From Baylisascaris procyonis (Eukaryota > Nematoda > Chromadorea > Rhabditida > Ascarididae), in NCBI GenBank assembly GCA_037389465.1, contig JAZARR010000175.1, positions 1,798,001 through 1,862,000 on the forward strand: DNA of 64,000 bases, written 5' to 3'. The notes beneath the pieces were generated by a model. It saw only the letters and a list, made by a program, of their open reading frames with translations. It was not told the origin of the DNA and ran no database searches. Below, piece by piece: positions 13,590 to 25,334 of this stretch (the first letter of the stretch is position 1; each line of letters opens with the position of its first letter). A program made the position numbers and the translations under genes.

Positions 13590-14321
13590 TTAATTAATAT
13601 AGTTCGCTTTAGCATTTCTCTCGTTGTATTTCTTCAGATATTTTTCATAATCTCGTAATAATTTCTTCACATTTGCATCTCGTTGAATAAATTTCCTCAT
13701 AATCAAATATTCGACAAGACAATTATGCAAATAGAGATATTGTAATGCTGTTTGTACGGAATGCAAACGTTGCTTTCGGATCTCTTTCACTACCTGCAAC
13801 TTTATTTCCGTTTAATTTATCCATTCGCAACTCGCAAAGATTTTCATCGTTATCCATCGAATATTTAGGATGGGAATAAAATGATGTGATTGGTCGACAA
13901 TTGATGTGCAAAAGCGATAAGAGAATTGTTTCATATTCTTATGAAAACGCTTAAAGAAATTTTCGCCGGAATTTCTACAAGAAAACAATTCCCGTTCACA
14001 TATATTACACAGATGTTAGTTAAGAAAACTATTTTATCCACATCACATCCCGAAAATTTATTCTCACACCTAACAAAAACAGAATGCATGTCCTTTAGAT
14101 GAAGCGGAAGGACGTAACCATATAGGTAATGAGGCCAAAGGATCTTAGACCTAAGTCATAAAGGATCACACAAGTTAGGGTAGAACCTTAAATATGCAGT
14201 ATTCCAATTCCGCATTGTAATCTAGCTAATCCATTTGTTGTTATATTTCTTGGAGAATTTACTATATACATAAATATAAATATAAATATAAATATAAATA
14301 TAAATATAAATATAAATATAA

Positions 14322-14352
<31 letters not shown>

Positions 14353-17300
14353 TCGTTTGGAGTCGGAATCTAGAATTATTAATTACTGTTGAACATTAAA
14401 ACATGAAGGAAAATGCTGAAACTCAATACTTCAGCTATGCAAAGTGTGTCGCCGAGAGCCAATTGGTCGATAGCGTAGTCGACCGCGCAATAAGTACCAG
14501 TGCGTCCAATGCCTGCCGAGCAATGTACCACGACGGGTCCGGATGTGAACATTGGTTTTGTTTTGCGCAGCAATTCTACCACAGGAGAAGCACTCGCAGG
14601 GGCTGCTCTATCCGGCCATTCTGCCCACTTATAATGCAGTAATTTGTGTGTAGCACTACTGCAAAATAAAAATAAAAACAACTATTTCAAGATTTACATG
14701 GTTACTATGTATGTGTTGAAGGAATGGTGAATGTTTTTGATGAGCAATGAAAACTTTGTCTGCAATCAATTTAAAATGGCGTCAAAAAGCGTTTAAATGT
14801 GGTAAGAAAAGGTTCAAGATAGGAACACACATGTAAGGAAATGAGACTCCGTGATCGCCTAAAAAACTGTGCTACTTCTTGTTCATACAATGGGTAGTTC
14901 AAGTCAAGCATTCTGAATCTAATCTTTGGATTCTGTGAATATCCTTTTCCAACTTCGCAAAAATATATGAAAACGGGTTTCATAGAGATATCAGTCAAGT
15001 GCCTATTAGAAAAAAGTTAAAAATTGCCTACAAATACAATTATTGTTAGCCAAAAGCAATTACCTCATTTCGACGGTTAATGTAAAACATATAATTGCCT
15101 CGATTGGTTTTTCTTTCTGAACATTTTTAACTTTGATACTACCAAAGGTTAACTCTTTGCCGATTGCCGTTGGATAGTATTCGGAACATTTCGATTCACC
15201 ACCTTCGATCATATCACATAACATTATTATCACGGGCACTTTCTCCTGTAATCTTCATTTGTGATTTGTTGCTTCATCATATTCCCCCATTTATTAACCA
15301 TATAGTTTAGAAGAACTGACTCATTTCAAAATAAACAATGCTACTTATATGATTTGCTTAAAAACTATGGTAAAGATCTTCGTCACAGCTCTACTGTAAT
15401 CGCTCCTACTGTAATCCTACTGTAATTACTAATGACAATTAATCCGAATGTCATTTATTTCAATGAATATTAATAATTAAATTTAAAAAAAAGGTAATAG
15501 AGAGTGCTATAAAAGAGTTGATAAGAGTTGATAAGCGTTGATAAGAGTTGATAAGCGTTTCCCCACTCCAGTCTCATAACCTCATCAACCTCTATCAATA
15601 ATAGTGGAGATAAGGTCCTTTCCTTACTTTGTTTCAAATATGAAATGAGAATATCGGCTCTATAAGATCGATCAATTATTCCGTTTGAGGGAAGCTTGTA
15701 AAACGTCCCCAATATAAATCATCAAAAAACTCATTCTATTAAAATTATAAACAACACATCGAATACTCATCTCTCACTTCACAAATTTTAAATGTAATAT
15801 CGAAATTCCGATTCAGCAGACGTGAAGCAATAGGCAAACGTTTGCATGAAATCTATTCTATCACATATGTAAATATTGTAGCAAATATAATGGATGTTAC
15901 CTGAAAAATCATAAGCCAAAAATCTTCGATTGTTTCATTAAGTGGCGCTTGTGTACATATATATTTGCGTTTTGAAGGTAGCACCACCCAATTCGCATGA
16001 ATATAATCATTTTCTTTTGGCCGTCCTTGTAGAATAACACGTGTTTCATCCAAACATAACACATCCAAATAGCTGTAAGAATATAATCCGCTTGTTATAA
16101 GTTGATAAGAACGGAAGTAGTAAACACCACGTCTGTGTATAATGAGCAATTCAGTAAATTCACTGAATTAATTAGCAATTCAGTAATCTTTCACTCATTC
16201 ACTTAAAGTTTTTTGATTAATGCGATCGGATATCGACCCGATGCGCAGAATGGAACAAAGCATTATCATGCTTACCGATTCTTGTTGCCGTTCTTATTGA
16301 AAGCATCAGTTGTAATACCATTTGGTATGAACTTTCGTATCGATGGAAATTCTTTCAACAGTGCACGTAAACCACCGTGACAACAAGCCTGTGCCCATTT
16401 GGAGCCATGCTCACTCACACTAGCCACAACACTAGCAGTAAGATTACTTGATTCACAAGGCGAATGAGCCTTCACTGCCTTATCTGGTGAATTTGCGATT
16501 AATTCTGAAATACCATTATTGTATCGCAAAAAGTGTCAATAATACGATTGATTATCACAGTACTGATATCATTTCATTGATTGAATGCAATGTGCCTTTA
16601 ACGGTGATTCACATTCAATAATAAAAATGAGTTCTTACAGTGGATACGATAGGTAGTTATTGCCGTTTACTTCCAAAATAGAATGGAAAGATACCCAAAT
16701 TTATTTGTGGGAAAGACGGAGAATTATTTGAATTGTTCGTTTAAAAATTTCAACACAATAATGGAACCCCTCCACTACATTCTTATCCATTTAAGAAATC
16801 GAAAAACAGATAAACCTCCAACAGTTATATTCAAAAAAAAGTTACATGCTATTTCTCAATAAAACACTTTTTTTCCACCATATGTTAAATGCATTCAAGC
16901 TGTTATATAACATTTATTGCAATGGAAAGGTGGATTTTTTCCTTTGCACGAAATGAAAAAGTATTTTATGTAATTGCAAACAATTAAGCACTCTAGTGCG
17001 GATACTGACTTCCTATGTCGTTCTCATCGACATCGTTAAGCGTTGGCGCTGGAGTGGAACTTGGTAAATTTGGCGATGGTAATGGCGATGATGGTTCATC
17101 GCGAAGATATGTTCGTTTTGGCCGATACTAAAATATTAGTCATTAATACTGCATACTTTATAATAAACTAGCTGTTAATCGATGTGTTTCCTTAGTGCAA
17201 CATTTATAACGCTCGACGAGTGTGATCTCAACTTTTATCAGCTAATAATTTCAATCAATCTTCGATAAATTTTAACGAATTTTTGATCATGTTATCATTA

Positions 17301-19805
17301 ATATTTAAGAGAAACATTAAAAGCACTAAAATGCATATCATTTCATCCATCCAAAAGATTCTCTAGAAAAGTATTATATCTCATCACAAAATTATGAATG
17401 AAAAATATACTCTCAAAAAATTCAATAAAATGATAGAAAAAGAAGAGAAACATAGAGGTGATATGCCATATATAACAATGTCCACAAAAAACACTTACCA
17501 CCATACATTTCAATCTGAGGAAATCACGACTTATTTTACCAGTGAGTTCTCTGAAAAAAAAAATTATCAAACTTATTCACTGAGATAAGAGATTCTGAGC
17601 ATGGCAATCTAATGGAGTAAATTAATAAGGATAGTAATGTTATGAAAATAGAAACTATCACAATCGATCCTCCTATAATAAACAATAAACACTGAGATAC
17701 CATCGACCTCCCAATCTTGCAGATCAACGATGCCTTGTGGCGATTGATCAGAAGAAACCAACACGATCGAAAAATTTCTACGATATGATCACAAATGGAA
17801 GCTACTTGCCTGAGATATGCTCATAATCGAAGAGTACTAAGTAAGCTATTTTTTCGGCCTTTTAGATCATTAAAATCTGCTCATAAACTCTCAACGGATT
17901 ATGGTTGATTAGCTAATTTCAAAGTTTCTCTCTTTATACGTTCATAAAACACATATAAAGCGTTCAATGTTATTTGACCACTTCATAAATTAAAAGAAGT
18001 AAAGATATTTAAATATATGCCGAAATTGTTGGAATAGATGAATGAATTTCTCTGCACTTACGAAACTTTTATTTTACGGCGAACACGAGTTGCTGAAAGA
18101 CACCTGCATTAACGTTGTTTCACACTTATCGCATCGAATTCATACAAGTATTTCACCGTCAATTTATTTTTTCCAAAAAAAAAGGTTTCAAACAGATAGT
18201 TTTTTAACTGCCATAAATGGATGATAAATTTTTATCTAGGCACATTTCGGGAGTGTACGATATTAAATTAGATCAAAGCAAATGCATCGAATAGTAGCCA
18301 AGGCTCATTTACACATTTTAGGTTTCTATTCATATAGCCATCACTCTATAAACTAATTTTCGCACTTCTATTATTAACAATGACGAATATTGGTCGTATT
18401 ATAGAATTGATGATCAAAACAGATCCAATGAGTATGAGAATGACTTCTCGAGTAGTTGAAACTGTTGCTTTTAGTCTATAAAATAACTCTAGTAACGAAC
18501 ATGGGCGGAAGAAAATTTCATAATATTATATCTACCTTCGAATTTCTTACGAAAAGCAGCTGTCACATTAAGACCGTTACCGACAGCCGAAATATTATAT
18601 TCACTTCATATCCCACTAATTTTTTCATCGCACCTATTATTCTTTCACTGTTCCAAGCAAATATGCCATCATAAACGCCGAAAGATGGAAATAGGTGGAA
18701 CAACGGCTTTGTAAAATTACCCCATCCTCCCTTATATCCATACTGAAATAATTTTTGGTAAATCACACAAAAGAGAAAGAACTTACATAGACAACTGTCG
18801 GTTGCCTGAGTTCCCTGAGTTCTATCATCATTGACTGCTTTGGGCGTTTTGACAACGATTTTCTTACGACGATTTCCTCTTCTGCCAACTATTGGCACTG
18901 CCTGGAAATATTCACCAGTCGTATTAAGGTGTTCACGTTCAATCCATACTCTTTAAGTTACTTATTAAAGTATTATTTCGATATCAAATGAATCCTCCTT
19001 GCAGTTGCAACTTGGCAATTCCCAAAGAATTTGATTTTGGTTTGCTAAATTATATTTTACTTTCAGACGGCTTTCTAAGATAAATAACAAAACTATCCAC
19101 TTCAAGTAGAGTCCCACGAACGATCGTAAGCAGTTTCAACACCCTTTAGAAGGACCGCCTATGGACCACCAGAAGGATCGATGAAGTTTTCTCATACACT
19201 CGTCCCTCAGACTTCGGTAATGCGACATTTCGCACTCTTCAGTAACGGTATCAAGAAAACGAAGAAACCGTTTTCATCGCCGTATCTCGTCCGGCTCGAT
19301 TTACTCGCAGTTTCATTTCATTAATATGCTCGGTTCTACTCGATATCTATAAATGAGAGATTTGAGACAGATGTGAACACTATTCGAAAGTATCTCTCAC
19401 AGCGACTTTGAAGATAGATAATCTGAAAGCATTTTCGGTATCTTTTTGGTTACATAAGACCTGCTGTTATAAATTATACTTTTCAAATCTCAATCTCAAC
19501 AACATCAAGATCAACGACCGACTGCATAACAATCTTAGATTTCCTACAAGATTTCCTCATCGTTACTCCTTAAAATCTTTCATGAACTACAAACTAATAA
19601 CTGTCAAATTAATTCCTATAAGCTAAATAACAAAAAATCTGGCACTGAATTTTGATCAAGAACGTAGTTTGAAAAATTAAGCGTAAGCAGGATGGGAAAG
19701 AGGTGTGGAGAATGGGGAAAGATGAGCGAGAAGAGTAATTGTTACGTTTGAGTAGAACAAAAATGTTTACCGTACCAAAAGATTTCATAGTGAACGCCCA
19801 ACGAG
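13590..19805 (-). CDS. Classical cytosolic protein tyrosine phosphatase with basic N-terminal tail (10 coding exons, 437 aa)
   Basis: Removes phosphate from phosphotyrosine in proteins; no signal peptide or membrane segment, so probably cytosolic. Exons, 5' to 3' on the minus strand: 19788-19771, 18901-18787, 18092-18062, 17514-17499, 17127-17010, 16504-16276, 16072-15901, 15245-15064, 14658-14430, 13793-13590; all phases agree (1314 nt). Visible landmarks: KNRY loop near 173-177, EDFW near 225, WPD loop at 308-310, signature HCSAGIGRTG with Cys340 and Arg346, and Q-loop Gln384 (QTALQY). All catalytic residues are present. Residues 7-60 are rich in Arg and Lys, as in many nematode single-domain PTPs, often sperm-enriched (family knowledge). 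The start ATG (19788) lies 17 nt behind a TTTTAG acceptor, fitting SL trans-splicing; no later exon offers a start. The first five exons rest on phase logic and splice sites, not homology. AATAAA lies about 40 nt past the stop. Confidence 0.92.
14274..14354. repeat. TAAATA hexamer array followed by TA dinucleotides
   Basis: About ten TAAATA units pass into (TA)n. It sits in the last intron of the phosphatase, between 14430 and 13793. Confidence 0.9.
14771..15002 (-). other. Possible alternative terminal exon of the phosphatase
   Basis: Behind a TTTTTTCTAATAG acceptor an open frame of about 77 codons joins in phase to the exon ending at 15064 (Arg from AG+G) and stops at 14771. Using it would give a protein without the WPD loop and HCSAGIGR signature. 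The encoded sequence has no PTP similarity that I recognise, while direct splicing to 14658 restores a normal PTP fold, so this is probably intronic sequence. Confidence 0.15.
15511..15554. promoter_or_regulatory. Four TGATAA motifs at exact 10-bp spacing in a phosphatase intron
   Basis: TGATAA occurs at 15519, 15529, 15539 and 15549 within a short tandem repeat of 10-bp units that alternate GAG and GCG before TTGATAA. TGATAA is the core site of intestinal GATA factors such as ELT-2 in C. elegans. It lies in the intron between the exons at 16072-15901 and 15245-15064. Enhancer function is inference; it may be only a microsatellite. Confidence 0.35.
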
Positions 19806-22800
19806 CTAAAAGCATTCAAAAAATCTGATATGCTCAAATAAGGCAAATACTAGCTTGTGAATAGTGCTTGTATATCGCATTTATTGATGATGCAAATTAG
19901 TCAATACTTTTGAAATAATTGTGTTATGGTGTTTATTCAACTCTTCCCTCCTCCTCCTTCTTAGCTCTATGTTTTCTCACAAATATAACAAATAATCCTT
20001 TAATATGTTAGCAACGGAATACTTTTACAGAATCATGTATCGTTTTTTTATATGACAACGTTGATGATATTTAAAAATCGTCTTATGCATCGACATCGAG
20101 GCTGTCATTAATGCGTAATCGCAAATGTTGATAAGTATGGTATGCAACGACGGAAACTCAATGGTCATCGAAATTCGCTGGTCAACGATCAATTCTTTTA
20201 TATTATACCCAACCAATGATGTCGTCAATTTACACGTTGACCTTTCATTCAGCACCTGTCAACCCTTTCCGATATCGCAAACAAAATTAAGTGTGGAATC
20301 GATAGCACCTGCTCAACTCTTGAATGGCTATTATTTCAAATGTTTTTAAATTCAGAAATTCGTTGAAAATTATGTCACTTTCTTATTTAAAATAAAACGC
20401 ATTTCACCATCTTCCTGAATATTGTTTATCGTTATTGCAACCCTTTAGTATGCCCTTCACCTATTTCATGATTCATAATATGTCGATATTGAACAAACAA
20501 TGAACTAATCAGTACTTTAAACAACCGCAGTAATAAATTTATGCAAAATGTTGAAAACAATATTTTATAGCCGGAATTAGCAATCCATTTTGAACAATCC
20601 ATCTGGAGAAGGAAGTTATACGACCAACGATTCATAAGAAATAAAAGAGGGCAACCCACCAGCTGGCAAGAGACATTACTTATGCTTAAGTTATTTCCAT
20701 ATTTTAGTTTTCCGTATTTTAGAGGAAGGATAAGATTTCCAGTAAAGAGTGATCAAAACACTTGTCCACTGGAAACTCCCCCCCCCTACTCTTCTCTTCC
20801 TTCCCCTTAACCTCCTCCACCCCTCCCCCACTCTCCTCCTCTGCTTTGGTGTGAGTCTAAAGATCAAAATCGCCAGTAAGGCAGGGCACTACTCCTCTCT
20901 GGAGGCACGCATCAATACTAATAGCTACAGAACAACAAAGTAATCGTTGAATGCAAAGCGACAATGCGCAAACACCGTCACCAATCCGAATGGACCAACC
21001 GAATGATACGACTCGCCCCATTAAACTATTGGCCGAAAAAGTGAAGCAGTAAGAAAACACTTACAGAAATAAAGAGACTGCCAGGACTGGGTGAACCTAA
21101 TCGCACCCCAATACACCAGCGAACTGTAAACAATAACCCACCACGTTAACACCTATTCTTTTATATAACATAATTTATGTAAATTTCAGTAATCTCCAAA
21201 AAAATGTGGAAAATTTTTCACGCACAATCTCACTAAAAGGAAAATATAATGAATTTTGGATTTTATCAACACAGTGTTTTTCGATTTTTTTGAATTTCAT
21301 TCGATCATTTTTCATCTATAAAGATGTAATAAAATTTTCCATAAAATACAATAAACTAATTTAATCGCATAACTGAACAAATGATGCATAAAATCCTTTA
21401 AATGAGGATTTATGATAAAAGAAAGCATATAATGAACAATTCATTTATCGATAAATAATGAAAATAATGAGTAAATTGCTTTGTATACAATTGATATCAT
21501 GATCAACATTATTGTTATGCAAATTTTCAACCAATAAACATACAAAACAATATGAACAGAATGAAGATGATATAATTATATAATTATTGGCTGCGGATTT
21601 CGGCATTTTCTAATAGTTAAAAATTTTCTTCCCCAAGCAAAGTTTTAAGACAAGAAAAGAAATCGATCATTAAAAGAAAAACTGAAGTTTTATCTTGCAC
21701 GGATTAAACAATATCCCATAAAGTTGGATTAGATGTAAAGCAGTATGGAAGTCAATAAAAACATGCATCCTCTTTAAAAACTTAGAATAATTTACACTGG
21801 AAATTTTAAAAGTCATAGTATGATTCATATGGGATGATCTCAAAAATAGCAATACAAAGATATGAAGTAAAAACAATTAATAAGTGAACAAATATGTTGA
21901 ATAAATGCACTAGTAAATAGAAAACAAATATGCTTTAGAGAAATGCTTTGCATGGAATAATAGAACAATAAAGTTGAGAAAGAACAGAAAGCAATAATCT
22001 AATTACAGTATTCCACGTCATATTTCAATAGAAGTTTCCTCGGCCACTGACATACCAAGACCATAGTTTTCCTTCGTGGTCGGTCATGGATTCCATTAAT
22101 GAGCCGCCGAAATATGGGACCATACTGTGGTCGGGCTACATGCTCCCTATCCCTCCTATCGACCTCGCAATATAAATCTACAAATAATCCGACCAGATCT
22201 CCTCTAATAACGATTGCTGGATAAATCGTAAATCTCCCTTCATTTCCTGGAACTGTTTTTTTAAATGTATAATTTAGTCATCACTTAATTTTATGAATGT
22301 TTTGTTCCATCTTCCATGTTGAATAAAAATTTGTAAAGAAATTAACAAAATCACGTTGAGTGAATAATAAATTAAACATGGTCACTTGTCACGATGGACA
22401 ATTTCACAAAGAAATAATGAAAAAAAAAATAAGTGAAATACAATTGACCACACAGCGATTGATCACTAAAAAGAGGTAGAGAAAGAACGAAAAATCTGTA
22501 TTATACATTAAGAGAGAGAAAGAGACAATTCAACGGCATGTTGAAATCTATACCTTAATGTATCACAGTTAACGACATCAAAGATAAAATGATAAAGAAA
22601 GTTCGAAAATAATTAGCGACGGATTCGAAAATCACCCCGTATCGACAACGATCCCGTATAAGATAACGTAAGAGTTGACAATGCTATTTAATGATAGAAC
22701 ATCGCAATCAGACGATATTTACGGCGGAAAATCCGACCTTACAGATAGGAACTATGTGATTTCCACTGAAAAATTTCACCATCATTTCTGCCATTCCATT

Positions 22801-24119
22801 TTATTTCTTCGGTTAATCACAACATAAATACCTCCGATATAAATTATCCAAATATTCTACCAACTGAGAAATTCGAATGCCAAAAAAAAATGAACAGCAA
22901 TTAAAGTATTGAGAAGAAATAAATTTCCACTTCTGAGGATCAAGCTTTCCAGATGCTAGCTTCTCCCTTCTTGAGATTTGAAAAACTTTCAACAATTTAA
23001 TGGCCCATCCCAACTTCAAATTCAATGTAAGGGGAACTCAAAGAAAACCCCATCAAACAAGATATATAGTTGTGGAATATATATATTTAAATATCCAGCG
23101 TTAAACACAATATTTACAAACAATAACTACTGCGCCAACAATATCTGTAATTCAACGAATGGAACAAAAGAAAAAAATTCCTCATAGACGCTTTATAGTG
23201 TTCCTTTAATAACAAATATTCCGAAATAGTAATGACAAAGGGAAATACAGTATATCAAACAGATTAAGGCCATTTCAACAATTTACTTGATGTAAATATT
23301 TTTTAGTCGAACAATATAGATATTTAGTGAAATTAGCACAACTGAAAACAAAACAACAACAAAAAAGACGTCACTCTCCAACTTCGACTTGAGACACTTC
23401 CAACTTTAAATGTTTCCGATACAAAACAAATATCTCAATGATGCATTGGTATCAAAAACTGAATAAATAGAAATATACGCTCATTGAATAATAATCCAGC
23501 AATAAAATCGAAATTTATGCAAAAATCGTTGGCTATTTGTTTCATCGCCATATAATTTTTATTTCATTTTCCAAGCTAATGATTTATTTTTTCTAGTCTT
23601 CATCTTCCAACCAGTTTTCCAACCTTTTTCTTCTTTAAGGAAATTAGGAAGTTAAAACAGAGCAGGAAATTAGAGAAAAACACCATTGACAAATCAGAAA
23701 ACCAAAATTCATCTCTAAAATATTTGAAGTGGTGGTCGAGAGTCAATCTATAATGTCTTTTGTTTTCTGAAAAAAAAAACCTTTCAAATCACAAAATCCT
23801 CGCTGGCAGTGAAAGAGTTTTATCGCATTGTCTCAAAACAACTAAGTGGAAATACCTTAACCGAATAATTACGCAGTAGAGAAAATTCCTCAAATGAAAT
23901 GAATATGAAGACGATCCATGTGAGCGATCCTTTACCGAGTAGATGGAAGGATTCTTATAGTGACAACAACTCTTGCATACAATCCTATGAAATCACAAAG
24001 TAAGTGCTGAGCATGAAGTAGCTAAAAGTAAAATAACAAACTGAAAAGGCACAACCAAATGGGAATAAATACAACGAAACAATAGAGCCAACGAAATCGT
24101 TGCTACGGTCGATGTCATT

Positions 24120-24193
24120 CACTTCCAGTACCACTTTTGGTATCCACCGTGGACGGTCTCTCTCTTTGTCTCGGTCCCGTTTTCTGCAATTTC
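24120..24193 (-). other. Candidate alternative 3' exon of the ZAK-like kinase
   Basis: Behind a good TATTTCAG acceptor all three frames are open for about 24 codons. With one base carried over, the frame reads a basic run (RKRDRDKERDRPRW), reminiscent of the basic C-terminus of human ZAK-alpha. The other two frames end in TGA at about 24118-24121. The weak donor at the end of 25619-25335 (GCAA before GTCTTT) would feed the basic frame. Transcript data are needed to choose. Confidence 0.35.
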
Positions 24194-25129
24194 CTGAAAT
24201 ACATTCACAGGAACATTTTTGATGATTCTCCTGACAGATAAGTTTTTAAGTGTGTCCGATGTGTTAGAAAGTGGAAAAGAATAGTCGCTATCCTAACTCG
24301 AATTCGACAGAGTATTCAGACTAGAACCTACAGCTTAAATGAGGTTCATCTATGTTATTCCACCTTTTAGTTAAAGAAACGCTCAAAAAAAATGAAAACA
24401 CACTGTTTCTATGGATATGTCGAATACCTGTCCATGTTTATCGCTGCCTTGAAATAATAAAATCGTAATGTTTCAATAAATGCAATAAAAGTATTTAAGT
24501 AACAAGACGCATACAAAATGACATTTATCAAATCGTATCGCGAAACAAGCCAATCATAAATTTTTACAAAGTGAACTATGATAACATTATGCCTCTATAA
24601 ATGTGTGTTTGCATGCTTCTCTCTTTCCGGCTCTTTCAATAATCTCTACCGCAGAATGATCCCAAACCAACATTTATGCTGATCCATCAAATTCAATAGT
24701 TCACATAAGCCTAGAAATATTGCATACATCTTGTACTGACCAGACCGCTAAAAACTGAATTAATCGCGCATTTTTACGACCGATTGTGTCAGTTAAAGTA
24801 TTGATCCCCCAATTCTTTATGTTCCATTTTGAAGTTACAACAACAGCAAACATTTCCCTAAGCATATTCTCTAGAAACCGAGTTTCGAATATGAACGTTA
24901 TTGTATGAATGCGAAACTGAACCCATATCATATTCTTATCGATATTTCTTTTAGATCTGCAAATACATCATAACAGCAATAAAAAGATTAAATACGAACT
25001 ATTTATAAAAGAACTTGAATCATCATTTGGTCTCTTGAAGAAAGCTTCTCTCTCGAACAAAACCATTTCTCATTGAATCTTCAACTTTAGCAACCAATTC
25101 AATCTACATCGAATGTCTCTTTACTTCTA

Positions 25130-25157
25130 CCCCCCCCCCCCCCCCCCAAAAAAAAAA
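25130..25157. repeat. Homopolymer C18-A10 tract
   Basis: Eighteen C followed by ten A, about 200 bp downstream of the modelled kinase stop. Such tracts are common sites of sequencing or assembly length error. Confidence 0.9.
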
Positions 25158-25334
25158 CTCGATGCAAGCACAAGCATTCATTTCGATGTAATGAAACGAT
25201 CTTTCAAGAATCTCGTGCTTTCGCTTCTTACATATTGTAACAAATAACGACAGATATTCCCATATAAATAGCTTTCACTTCCTGAATAAAAACCTTCATA
25301 AGCCTACGAGACTCCATTCCAGTTTCAACGATCT

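Larger units (their letters stand above)
19806..25334. other. Intergenic region between phosphatase and ZAK-like kinase genes
   Basis: About 5.5 kb with no confident gene. It holds two exon-like minus-strand segments (21065-21096 and 24120-24193), a GC-richer patch at about 22.0-22.2 kb, and a C/A homopolymer at 25130-25157. The rest is AT-rich sequence with only short open frames. It must contain the kinase 3' end and the phosphatase promoter or outron. Confidence 0.6.

Noticed and set aside
14403..14642. Plus-strand open frame of 79 codons
   Set aside because: Antisense shadow of the phosphatase catalytic exon.
16993..17127. Terminal exon of the ZAK-like kinase
   Set aside because: It can end in a stop at 16993, but the upstream exon chain begins with its own ATG and trans-splice acceptor at 19.8 kb and supplies the N-terminus that the phosphatase otherwise lacks.
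18743..18786. 44-nt intron inside the frame at 18563-18898
   Set aside because: Removing it shifts the frame into an immediate stop; splicing from 18787 to 18092 fits instead.
21065..21096. 32-nt exon (SPSPGSLFIS frame) linking the kinase tail to the phosphatase N-terminal exons
   Set aside because: Phases fit and the GTAAGT donor is strong, but the phosphatase exon at 18901 already has a better 5' exon with an ATG at 19788 and an acceptor; the link would fuse two genes.
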